A stretch of DNA of 12,310 nucleotides. It comes from CAZFQG01 sp964520785 (GTDB taxonomy: Bacteria > Planctomycetota > Planctomycetia > Pirellulales > Thermoguttaceae). Position 1 is the stretch's first letter. Every line of letters starts with the position of its first letter. Made by a program: the position numbers and the translations under genes. The notes beneath the pieces were generated by a model that was given only the letters and a program-made list of their open reading frames with translations, did no database searches and was not told the DNA's origin. Where the stretch lies: assembly GCA_964520785.1 (NCBI GenBank), contig CAZFQG010000187.1:1-12310 (forward strand), given 5' to 3'. Positions 5,895 to 12,310 of the stretch are shown one piece after another.

Positions 5895-7256
5895 ATGAGA
5901 CGATTGTCTCTGCTACTGATGGTGATAACCGCCGTGTGTTTCCTTTCGGCCGATGACTTACTAGCCCGCGGTGGCGGTGGCGGTGGCGGAGGTCGCGGTG
6001 GCGGAGGAGGCTCCCGCGGGGGAGCGAGCATGTCTCGTCCTTCACCCGCGCGGACCCCGGCGGTGAGCCGGCCTTCGCCGCGTCCGGCGGCGCCCAGCGT
6101 CTCGCGACCCAGCGCTTCGCGCCCGAGTGCGGGGACACTTCCCAGCGCGGGGACACGCCCTGGAGCGGGGACACGTCCCAGTCCAGGCGCACGTCCCAGT
6201 GCAGGGACGCGCCCAAGTACCGGCGTCGGCCCAGGCAGCGCCGCGCGTCCGAGCACGGGGGTCGCTACGCGCCCGTCGGCGAGCCAATTGCAGAATTTCC
6301 TGGACGTCAAACCGCCCAGCGGGGCCGCTCGGCCCAGCACGCGTCCGGCAAATCTGGCGGGCGCCGTCGCGGGAGGCGCAATCGGTGGCGCAGCGGCCGA
6401 ATTCCTCCGCGGCGACGGAGCCGCTGCCGGGGCGCTTCCCGCCGGGGGCCAGCGTCCCAGCGCCGGCGCCGCCGACCGGCCGGGCGCGGGGGATCGGCCG
6501 GGCGTTGGCGAACGGCCGGGCATCGGAGAGCGACCGGCCGTTGGGGACCGACCGATGGCAGGCAATCGGCCCGACCGCATTGAGAACCGGCAGGAATGGG
6601 GGCAGAATCGCGGCGAGCGGCGCGACGAAGTCCGCGATCAAGTCGCTGCGAACCATCCCCGGCTCGACTTCTGGTCGGACTATCCCGGCTGGGCCGCGTG
6701 GCGCATCAACCGCCCCTATCGTTGGGCCACCTGGGCCGCGATTACCGGGTGGGTCGGATACGGCTGGAGCGATCCGTACGCCTACAGCTACGGTGAAAGC
6801 GTCTATTACCAGGACAATTCGGTCTATTACAACGATCAGGTCGTGGCGACGGCGGAGGAGTATGCCGAGCAGGCCGAAACCATCGTCGCCAGCGCTCCGG
6901 AAGTGGCTCCCGACGAGGCCGAGTGGCTGCCGTTGGGCGTGTTCGCGCTGACGCCGGACGGCCAGGCATCCGGTCCCGATCCGACCCTATTCTTGCAACT
7001 GGCGATCAGCAAGGAGGGAGTCATCAGCGGCACGCTGCACAACACGGCCACCGATAGCACGCAGGCCGTTGAAGGCATGGCCGACAAGGGGTCGCAGCGA
7101 TGCGCGTGGAACGTGGTCGGCAAGACCCGCCCGATCATGGAGACCGGCACCGTCAACCTGACCGAGGACGCCGCGCCCGCTTTGGTACACTTCCCCGACG
7201 GCCAGACCCAGCAGTGGCTCATGGTGAGGCTTGAGGAGCCGGCAGCGTCGCAGTAG
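5895..7256 (+). CDS. Secreted low-complexity planctomycete protein ('mu-protocadherin-like' cell-surface protein)
   Basis: 453 residues. ATG 5895 has GAGGTGA 4 nt upstream. A hydrophobic signal sequence covers residues 1-24. A poly-Gly stretch follows at 25-43, then Arg-Pro-Ser-rich sequence with 6-residue repeats RPSAGT at 76-111. Next comes a glycine-zipper-like helix NLAGAVAGGAIGGAAAEFL at 153-171, then a second 6-residue repeat (D/E)RPGxG at 194-226. The folded part is 255-447. It holds WRINRPYRWATWAAITGW, paired YY motifs (SVYYQDNSVYYNDQVVATAEEYAEQAETI), LPLGVFALTPDG, TLFLQLAISKEGVISGTLHN and HFPDGQTQQWLMVRLEE. This C-terminal region is characteristic of planctomycete proteins annotated as mu-protocadherin cell-surface proteins; the name comes from low-complexity similarity and not from function. 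An envelope or surface place is likely; the role is unknown. Confidence 0.8.
   Translation: MRRLSLLLMVITAVCFLSADDLLARGGGGGGGGRGGGGGSRGGASMSRPSPARTPAVSRPSPRPAAPSVSRPSASRPSAGTLPSAGTRPGAGTRPSPGARPSAGTRPSTGVGPGSAARPSTGVATRPSASQLQNFLDVKPPSGAARPSTRPANLAGAVAGGAIGGAAAEFLRGDGAAAGALPAGGQRPSAGAADRPGAGDRPGVGERPGIGERPAVGDRPMAGNRPDRIENRQEWGQNRGERRDEVRDQVAANHPRLDFWSDYPGWAAWRINRPYRWATWAAITGWVGYGWSDPYAYSYGESVYYQDNSVYYNDQVVATAEEYAEQAETIVASAPEVAPDEAEWLPLGVFALTPDGQASGPDPTLFLQLAISKEGVISGTLHNTATDSTQAVEGMADKGSQRCAWNVVGKTRPIMETGTVNLTEDAAPALVHFPDGQTQQWLMVRLEEPAASQ
6120..6227 (+). repeat. 18-bp coding tandem repeat (RPSAGT units)
   Basis: Six units of 18 bp encode RPSAGT-like hexapeptides (residues 76-111 of the surface protein); units differ by a few bases, for example GGGGACACG recurs at unit ends. 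It is an in-frame protein repeat, not an array of non-coding elements. Confidence 0.7.
6474..6572 (+). repeat. 18-bp coding tandem repeat ((D/E/N)RPGxG units)
   Basis: Five full units and one partial encode DRPGAG, DRPGVG, ERPGIG, ERPAVG, DRPMAG, NRP (residues 194-226). Same period as the first repeat block but a different motif, with alternating charge. Confidence 0.7.
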
Positions 7257-7513
7257 CGGCGACATACTAAGAACTTGTCCGCAAATTAGTTGGGGGGCCT
7301 ATCCCGATTTTCACGCAGCGCAGCGGAGTGAAATTCGGGGTTGCCCCCGAGAATTCGGGAAGTTAATTCTATACGAGTTCTAAAGTCTTTCCACGGGGAT
7401 CAGAGTGGCGGTCTCGTCACATCTGCCCTTTGCGCAAACAGAAGAAATAACCTCCGGGCGCCCTTCCGGCGGCAGCCAGTCCGGCATCGCATGGCTCGCT
7501 CCACCAGTCCCCT
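7257..7513. other. Convergent intergenic region
   Basis: 257 nt between two genes that face each other. It contains the inverted repeats at 7303-7359. The rest, including 7360-7513, shows no gene, tRNA or promoter that I can support. Confidence 0.5.
7303..7359. repeat. Nested inverted repeats, possible bidirectional terminator
   Basis: CCCGATTTTCAC (7303-7314) pairs with GTGAAATTCGGG (7328-7339): 12 positions, one mismatch, 13-nt loop. Just after it, CCCGA (7346-7350) pairs with TCGGG (7355-7359), so the end motif CCCGA/TTCGGG occurs twice. No T-run follows, so rho-independent termination is uncertain. Position between convergent genes fits a terminator or a small palindromic repeat. Confidence 0.45.
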
Positions 7514-8353
7514 TCAACCGGTGCGCTTCCGCAGAAACTCGAGCGCCTCGGCCCCCGCCGCGTCGGGGTCTTCGATGTAGGGGTACAGCTCCACCGTGAG
7601 CCAACCTTGGTAGCCCGTTGCCGCGATCTCCCCGAGCACCGCCGCGAAGTCGATCGCCCCGTGCCCCGGAATTAGATGTGCGTGTTTTCGCGTCGCGGCG
7701 ATATCCTCGATATGATAATGCCGCGTATGCCGCGCAAGCGGTTTAATCCAGTCCTGCGGGTCCTCTCCGACGCAGAAGGCGTGGCCGATGTCGAAATTGA
7801 GGCCGACGGCCGGCGAATTCAGGCGGTCGGCGAATTCCAGATACTGTTCGAAGCGTTCGATAAGCAGCCCCGGCTCCGGCTCGATCAGCAAGGAAACACC
7901 GAGTTCCTCTGCAAGCTGGACACATGGCATGAACTCGTCGTAAAAGGTCCCCAGGGCTTTGGGGCGTGAATCGCCTTTCGCCAGCGGACCGCCGGGTTCG
8001 GTTTGGATGGAGGGAGCACCCAACTCGCTCGCCAACCGCAGCGCCCTGAGGGTGTGCTCGCGACGGATGGCGCGATAATGCGGATCGGCTTCGATCCACG
8101 AGGGATGCCAATAGGGCTGGCGCGGATCGGCCACCGCGTTCATCATGAAGGCGTTGACGTTCGAAATCGCCAGGCCCGACTCGGCGATGCACCAGCGGAT
8201 GTCTGCCTTCTGTTCCGCGAGAAGTCCGGCCGGCCAGGCATGGGGGACGTCGGCCAGAAGTTCCAGCCCTTGGAAGCCGATCGCGGCGATCCGCCTCGTG
8301 GTCTCCGCGAGCGTGAAATTCAAATAGGCGTTGGAACTGTAGGCGAATCGCAT
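7514..8353 (-). CDS. Sugar phosphate isomerase/epimerase-like TIM-barrel protein
   Basis: 279 residues from ATG 8353; the open frame continues upstream but MRFAYSSNAYLNFTLAETTRRIA is the normal start of this fold. The family is the xylose-isomerase-like TIM barrel (AP endonuclease 2 fold), which binds divalent metal. Candidate ligands are Glu158 (LLIEPEPG), Asp188 and His191 (NFDIGHAF), His214 (HYHIED) and Glu255 (WLTVELYPY). The segment HAHLIPGHGAIDFAAVL is also typical. The substrate cannot be told; members act on sugars, inositols or keto acids. There is no signal peptide, so it is cytoplasmic. It starts 8 nt after the stop of the PEP-CTERM gene, so the two are probably cotranscribed, with a modest ribosome site (GAGAG) inside the junction. 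Confidence 0.82.
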   Translation of the reverse strand: MRFAYSSNAYLNFTLAETTRRIAAIGFQGLELLADVPHAWPAGLLAEQKADIRWCIAESGLAISNVNAFMMNAVADPRQPYWHPSWIEADPHYRAIRREHTLRALRLASELGAPSIQTEPGGPLAKGDSRPKALGTFYDEFMPCVQLAEELGVSLLIEPEPGLLIERFEQYLEFADRLNSPAVGLNFDIGHAFCVGEDPQDWIKPLARHTRHYHIEDIAATRKHAHLIPGHGAIDFAAVLGEIAATGYQGWLTVELYPYIEDPDAAGAEALEFLRKRTG

Positions 8354-8361
8354 GGGCACTC

Positions 8362-9861
8362 TCAACCGCCCTGGCGGTCTCGTCGCCGCGCGGCGACGGC
8401 GCCGATGAGCAACGCAAGGGCGAGCATACCGCAAGACGGTTCGGGGACGGCACTCGCGGAGAACCCCTGGCCCCAGGTGGAGCGGACCATGTCGAGGTCT
8501 TGGCTGTTCACCTCCCCGTCGCCGGAGGCGTCCCCGTCGGACAGGGAGCCCGGTTCGACCTGCCTCCCCCAATTCGCCCGGACGAGGTCCAAATCGCCGC
8601 TGGCGACGACGCCGTCAAGATTCAAATCGCCGGCAATTCGGGGTGTCAGCACAATCACGTGTTCCGGCTCGCGCGAGCCTCGCGTGCCGTTTCCGTCATT
8701 GTCGAACCATCCGGTAACGACGATCTGGCCGAGGTTGTTGATCCCTTCGGCCTGGCTCATCTCGAATGGGCCGTAGCCGTCGATGGAATAGGCCGGAATC
8801 AGCTCATTCAAATCGCGGATCCCGTTGACGGAGTCCCAGATGTAGGCGCGGCGCGACGACCCTTTTCCCGGCTGATAGCGCCAGTGATAGGAGCCCCCGA
8901 CAATGGCTCCGGCGTCGTTCATATCGCGGACGAACGTGTTCTGGAGGTCCGATCCGAACGTGATGATCTCGCCCGACTCGGCCACGTTGTTTCCGTCGGC
9001 GTCGGTCCACAGATAGGCCTGCTTCTTGCCGGAGGAATTCTCCATGATCCCGGCGACCTGACCGGAGGCATTGATGAGTTCGGCGGTTGCCGCCTTGACT
9101 GCGTTAAATGGGTTGGGAACGACGGCGAATTCGCCCTCGTCGACAATCCGGTTCTCGTTGAAGTCCGTCCACCGCCCACCCCCTTGAGGAAGCGATCCGA
9201 CAATCTGGCCGGCATCATTGATTCCACTCGGCGTCATTTCCGGCAAGAGCGTTTTTTCCCCTGGGTCGAGGGAGTGGTTTCCATTGTGATCCGTCCAAAC
9301 CCAACCGATGGATGTTTTCAATGCGAAGTTCGACTGTGTCCCCACCACTTGGCCCACGTTATTCAAACCCAAGCCATACGACGACTGGTAACCCTCGTCC
9401 AAGCCGAGGTCGTTCATCTCGCCGGCATCGGTAACCCCGTTTCCGTTGAGATCCTTCCAGTAGAACGCCCTGTAGCCGGCCGGTTCCTGGTCGGTGGTGT
9501 TCCGACCCGTGACCCACCCGGTATTGCTAATTGCATAGGCGTTCCCGCCGTTTCCACTCTCTCCCATATTTCCGTCCATATCGCCCAAATTCACGAAATG
9601 GCCGGATGTCGGGTCATAGAAGAACGGGTGGGCCGTCGCGCCGTCACCCGTAACGCGGTTGGGGATCAGATACCCGAAGCCGGCAACCTGGCCGTGATCG
9701 TTGATTCCCCCGGGTGAGTAGGGGTGAATCTCCCCAACCGCGTCCCCGGAGAGGACCCGCAAGTCGATGAGGGTGTACTCAATCGCAGCGTGCGACGGGG
9801 TACCGGCGAAGAACACGGCTATTGTTAGGAAATACGAGAAAACACGACCGATACTGGACAT
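8362..9861 (-). CDS. Exported HAF-repeat protein with dockerin-like domain and PEP-CTERM anchor
   Basis: 499 residues from ATG 9861, chosen because GGTGAGG lies 8 nt upstream and a signal peptide (residues 1-26, ending SHA) follows; the frame is open for 52 more codons that do not look like protein. At least seven HAF-type repeats occur, each with a GIN(D/N)xGQxVG core (52, 110, 165, 213, 262, 313, 373), expected to form a beta-propeller. Between them lie EF-hand-like loops DxNxNxxxDxGE at 137, 191, 233, 287 and a weaker one at 387. Residues 411-465 form a dockerin-like pair (GDLNLDGVVASGDLDLVRANWG; DASGDGEVNSQDLDMVRSTWG). The tail is a PEP-CTERM sorting signal: VPEP 472-475, hydrophobic segment to 491, then RRR. 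An exosortase elsewhere in the genome should process it. Ligand and role are unknown; the sequence suggests a calcium-stabilised surface or matrix protein. Confidence 0.85.
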   Translation of the reverse strand: MSSIGRVFSYFLTIAVFFAGTPSHAAIEYTLIDLRVLSGDAVGEIHPYSPGGINDHGQVAGFGYLIPNRVTGDGATAHPFFYDPTSGHFVNLGDMDGNMGESGNGGNAYAISNTGWVTGRNTTDQEPAGYRAFYWKDLNGNGVTDAGEMNDLGLDEGYQSSYGLGLNNVGQVVGTQSNFALKTSIGWVWTDHNGNHSLDPGEKTLLPEMTPSGINDAGQIVGSLPQGGGRWTDFNENRIVDEGEFAVVPNPFNAVKAATAELINASGQVAGIMENSSGKKQAYLWTDADGNNVAESGEIITFGSDLQNTFVRDMNDAGAIVGGSYHWRYQPGKGSSRRAYIWDSVNGIRDLNELIPAYSIDGYGPFEMSQAEGINNLGQIVVTGWFDNDGNGTRGSREPEHVIVLTPRIAGDLNLDGVVASGDLDLVRANWGRQVEPGSLSDGDASGDGEVNSQDLDMVRSTWGQGFSASAVPEPSCGMLALALLIGAVAARRRDRQGG

Positions 9862-9988
9862 TGAAAGCCTCACCAAAACGAGGGGCATGGCCCGGAAAGC
9901 CACTAACGCACGCCAACTCAAACTTCGAATACGCCTCGGGTGTAGCGGAGGGTTCACTCCCGAAGAAACGGTAAAAAACGATGCTTTC

Positions 9989-10017
9989 AGTATAATCCCC
10001 ACGGACGAGAGATGCAA
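9989..10017 (-). promoter_or_regulatory. Sigma-70-type promoter for the PEP-CTERM gene
   Basis: On the minus strand, -35 TTGCAT (10017-10012), a 17-nt spacer and -10 TATACT (9994-9989). The predicted start near 9982 gives a leader of about 120 nt to ATG 9861. It lies in the gap after recJ, so the PEP-CTERM/isomerase pair can be transcribed apart from recJ. Confidence 0.6.
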
Positions 10018-10064
10018 TGAAATGGCAGCCTTGGAGAAGAGTCTCGATTAGAGTTCGGCTCGAT

Positions 10065-11819
10065 TCACCCCGCTCTTGTCGAAACGCGCCAGTCCACCAG
10101 TTGAAGCTGCACGGAACTCCTGCCCTGCCACGTGTTGATCACGGGGTGGAACGCGACGTCGATGGGACTGTCGCAGTTTTCAAGCGGTTCGTGCCATTCA
10201 GCGCGCCGGAAGGCGACGGCGCGGAACCGCTGATTGTGCTGCCGCAGGCTCAGTGAGAGGTGTGCATCACCGCTCCCCATCGTCTTTAGCGGGCCATCCA
10301 CCGTGACTCCGGAAGTGTAGACCAGCGGGCGTTTGTTTCCCTGGCCGAACGGCGCCAATCGCTCGAGCTGACGGACCGTCTGGTACGTCAAAACACTAAA
10401 CGGGGCCTCCGCCTCGATGTCAATGCGGCCCCGTGCCTGCTCGTCAGTCAGATGTTCGAAGGCGTACTGGCGAAGCGCGTCGCGGAGGGCATCGACCTTC
10501 TCCGGTCGGATCCTCAACCCAGCCGCCGCTTTGTGGCCTCCAAATCCCAAGAGATGCTCCTGGCAAGCCTCCAATGCCGCGCGAATGTCGAAACGGGGAA
10601 TACTCCGCGCCGAACCCGACCCGGGTTTAATCCCCGTCTCGTCCAACGAAATCATGACGACCGGCCGGTGGTACCTCTCGGCGATTCGCCCCGCCACCAA
10701 GCCGACTACTCCCGGATTCCATCCGTACTCGGCCAACACGAAGACGGGATCGTTATCGGGATCGAACCGTTCGCGAATCATCGCGTTGGCGGCGCGGTTC
10801 ATGCTTCGCTCGAGCGTTTGTCTGGACTCGTTCAGGTTGTGGATGTACGCGGCGAGTTCCGATGCCCGGCCCGGCTTCTCCGTCAGAAGCAATTCCAAAG
10901 CCAGCGGCGCCTGCCCCAACCGGCCGGCCGCGTTGATCCGCGGGCCCAGGATGAAAGCAACGTCTTCGCTTTCCAGAGAAGTCTTGCGGTCCAATTCGGT
11001 TATCTGCATCAGCTTGGCCAGGCCCACGGGAGGGCAATTAAACAGGCTGTGCAGGCCGCTCTTGACGAGAACCCGATTCTCGTCGACAAGCGGAACCATA
11101 TCGCAGATCGTCCCCAGCGAGGCGAGTCCGATCGCCTGCAACAGGAAATCCCGCATTCGCGGTGATACCTTCTTCTGACCCGCGACGCGCTGGCAGAGGG
11201 CGAGGGCCAGCTTCCAGGCAACGCCGGCCCCGCTCAGGTCCGCGAAAGGATAAACGCCGACCGGAACGCGAGGATGAACGACCGCGGCGGCTTCGGGAAG
11301 AACGGCATTCGGTTCATGATGGTCCGTGATGATCAGCGTAACCCCGCACTCCTTGGCCACCTGGGCCTCGCGGACACTCGTTATTCCACAGTCCACGGTG
11401 ATGATTATGTCGGCATTGCGTTCCTTCGCGAGCCGGCGGATCGAAGTCTCGTGGAGTCCGTATCCCTCCTCCACACGACTGGGCAGGTAATGCTCGACCG
11501 TCGCCCCCAAAAGCGATAGGCCGCGATGGAGAATCGCACAGCCCGTCATCCCATCGACGTCATAGTCTCCATAGACGACGATGCGCCGGCCGCATTGAAT
11601 CGCCTTATGCAGTATCTCGACCGCCTGTATGCAGCCCGGCAGACGTTCGGGCTCGTTGAGGAAGGTCAGTTTCGGATCGAGAAACCGGGCCACCGAGTCA
11701 TGGCGAGTCACGCCGCGAAGGATGAGTAGTTGGGCGACCAGCGGTGAAACACCCGCGCGCCGCGCAAGAGAGTCTATCTCCGCCGCGTCGTGGGGATAAA
11801 TGTGCCAAAGTTTCTCCAT
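10065..11819 (-). CDS. recJ: Single-stranded-DNA-specific exonuclease RecJ
   Basis: 584 residues, normal for RecJ, a 5'-to-3' single-strand DNA exonuclease used in recombination and mismatch repair in the cytoplasm. The DHH domain shows motif I DYDVDG (85-90), motif II VDCG (142-145) and motif III TDHHE (165-169), which hold the catalytic metals. Next come LGPRINAAGRLG (291-302) and GWNPGVVGLVAGR (366-378), then the DHHA1 domain with GSGSARS (400-406) and GFGGHKAAAG (425-434). The C-terminal OB-fold begins near LAPFGQGN (488-495) and ends QLQLVDW. No key residue is missing. ATG 11819 is fixed by a perfect AAGGAGGT (11833-11826), 6 nt upstream. It lies 229 nt downstream of rpmG on the same strand. 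Confidence 0.95.
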   Translation of the reverse strand: MEKLWHIYPHDAAEIDSLARRAGVSPLVAQLLILRGVTRHDSVARFLDPKLTFLNEPERLPGCIQAVEILHKAIQCGRRIVVYGDYDVDGMTGCAILHRGLSLLGATVEHYLPSRVEEGYGLHETSIRRLAKERNADIIITVDCGITSVREAQVAKECGVTLIITDHHEPNAVLPEAAAVVHPRVPVGVYPFADLSGAGVAWKLALALCQRVAGQKKVSPRMRDFLLQAIGLASLGTICDMVPLVDENRVLVKSGLHSLFNCPPVGLAKLMQITELDRKTSLESEDVAFILGPRINAAGRLGQAPLALELLLTEKPGRASELAAYIHNLNESRQTLERSMNRAANAMIRERFDPDNDPVFVLAEYGWNPGVVGLVAGRIAERYHRPVVMISLDETGIKPGSGSARSIPRFDIRAALEACQEHLLGFGGHKAAAGLRIRPEKVDALRDALRQYAFEHLTDEQARGRIDIEAEAPFSVLTYQTVRQLERLAPFGQGNKRPLVYTSGVTVDGPLKTMGSGDAHLSLSLRQHNQRFRAVAFRRAEWHEPLENCDSPIDVAFHPVINTWQGRSSVQLQLVDWRVSTRAG

Positions 11820-11825
11820 GCGCGG

Positions 11826-11833
11826 ACCTCCTT
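11826..11833 (-). promoter_or_regulatory. Strong ribosome binding site of recJ
   Basis: AAGGAGGT on the minus strand, full complement to the 16S anti-Shine-Dalgarno core, 6 nt before ATG 11819. It settles the recJ start and is the strongest such site in the window. Confidence 0.8.
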
Positions 11834-11878
11834 GCCGGGAATTGGACTCTCGACGCGCGGCGGCGCACCCACCAACCG

Positions 11879-11900
11879 CGATGAATCCTGCGATTCATCG
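11879..11900. repeat. Perfect 9-bp stem-loop between rpmG and recJ
   Basis: CGATGAATC (11879-11887) and GATTCATCG (11892-11900) are exact complements around the 4-nt loop CTGC. No T-run follows on either strand. It lies 60-80 nt upstream of the recJ start and about 150 nt after the rpmG stop; it could be an mRNA processing site, an operator, or a rpmG 3' end. The remaining intergenic DNA (11901-12048) shows nothing else I can support. Confidence 0.5.
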
Positions 11901-12048
11901 CTTGGCGGCCGGCACGGCTAATCCGCTTCCGATAAGTCCCAATGACGGAGACCCCCCCGTTAAGGGCGGGAAACGAAACGGACACGCGCCCCCGTGCGCC
12001 GAGAGTCCGCCGTGACCGGGCTGCCTCCCCCCAATCCCGCGCGGTCGA

Positions 12049-12213
12049 TCACTTCTTCTTCTCGTTATGCCAGGTGTGCTTCCGAAGCCTGGGGCAATAC
12101 TTCTTCAAATGCAACTTCTCACCGCCAGGCTTCCTGCGGACAGTATAGTTATAATCACCAGTTTCTTCACAAACAAGGAAGACGGTTTCCACCTTCTTCT
12201 TACTCTTCGCCAT
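12049..12213 (-). CDS. rpmG: 50S ribosomal protein L33
   Basis: A 54-residue protein, MAKSKKKVETVFLVC and onward, ending KYCPRLRKHTWHNEKKK. The basic N-terminus, TGDYNYTVRRKPGGEKLHLKKYCPRLRKHT core and lysine tail identify L33 of the large ribosomal subunit. ATG 12213 has GAGG about 7 nt upstream (around 12221-12224). Zinc-binding L33 has two CxxC pairs; here only Cys15 and Cys40 remain, one from each, so the zinc ribbon looks half lost. The usual bacterial neighbours secE and nusG are not next to it; recJ lies downstream instead. Confidence 0.93.
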   Translation of the reverse strand: MAKSKKKVETVFLVCEETGDYNYTVRRKPGGEKLHLKKYCPRLRKHTWHNEKKK

Positions 12214-12244
12214 TGCTATTCCTCAAATCTTCGGCCCAAAATCC

Positions 12245-12272
12245 AGAATACAGTGGATCGGCACACAGTGAA
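12245..12272 (-). promoter_or_regulatory. Possible promoter of rpmG
   Basis: On the minus strand, TTCACT (12272-12267), a 16-nt spacer and TATTCT (12250-12245), 4 of 6 matches in each box, about 25 nt before the likely transcript start and close to ATG 12213. The short leader and AT-rich setting fit, but the match is moderate. Confidence 0.3.
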
Positions 12273-12310
12273 TTGGCTCATCGAAACACATTAGTTTAAT
12301 CTGCTCAAGG

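Noticed and set aside
6120..6227. CRISPR-like tandem repeat
   Set aside because: Units are 18 bp, contiguous without spacers, and keep the reading frame of a protein.
5723..6580. 285-codon open frame on the minus strand
   Set aside because: It is the antisense of the repeat-rich surface protein; its GRSPTPGRS pattern is only the mirror of the RPSAGT repeats.
8500..9717. 405-codon open frame on the plus strand
   Set aside because: It lies opposite the PEP-CTERM gene, which has a signal peptide, repeats, dockerin and sorting signal; the antisense frame has none.
10417..11178. 253-codon open frame on the plus strand
   Set aside because: Antisense of recJ, whose catalytic motifs are all present.

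Overview
The window looks like chromosomal DNA of a Planctomycetota bacterium. The pointers are a PEP-CTERM protein that also carries dockerin and HAF repeats, a secreted protein of the planctomycete type often labelled 'mu-protocadherin-like', a GAF/PAS sigma-54 activator next to a PAS-SpoIIE phosphatase, and high GC content. No rank below phylum can be justified from the sequence alone.

Left half, mostly + strand. A secreted protein is cut off by the left edge and reads leftward (1-185, minus). Next comes a long gene for a GAF-PAS-GAF-AAA+-Fis sigma-54 activator (567-3147, plus), broken by one in-frame stop and one frameshift. It is followed by a small ABM-domain protein (3398-3733), a PAS-SpoIIE/PP2C phosphatase broken by a frameshift (3743-4854), a secreted SnoaL-like two-domain protein (4897-5799) and a secreted low-complexity planctomycete protein (5895-7256).

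The main result is regulatory. A strong sigma-54 (-24/-12) promoter match lies on each side of the broken activator gene. One fires leftward into the secreted gene at the edge (303-319, minus), the other rightward into the ABM/phosphatase genes (3257-3273, plus). About 126-134 bp upstream of each predicted start lies the same inverted repeat, CTCCAA-N3/4-TTGGAG (418-433 and 3151-3165). This is the geometry expected of enhancer sites for a sigma-54 activator, so activator, sites and targets probably form one self-contained sigma-54 regulon. Three disruptions fall in the activator and the phosphatase, while the longer genes elsewhere are open. Either the module is decaying or the assembly has local errors.

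Right half, minus strand and convergent with the left half. In transcription order: ribosomal protein L33 (rpmG, 12213-12049), single-stranded-DNA exonuclease RecJ (11819-10065), a HAF-repeat/dockerin/PEP-CTERM exported protein with its own sigma-70-like promoter (9861-8362), and a sugar phosphate isomerase/epimerase-like TIM barrel that starts 8 nt after it (8353-7514). The convergent gap 7257-7513 holds nested inverted repeats. I saw no tRNA, rRNA, CRISPR array, insertion sequence or phage gene.
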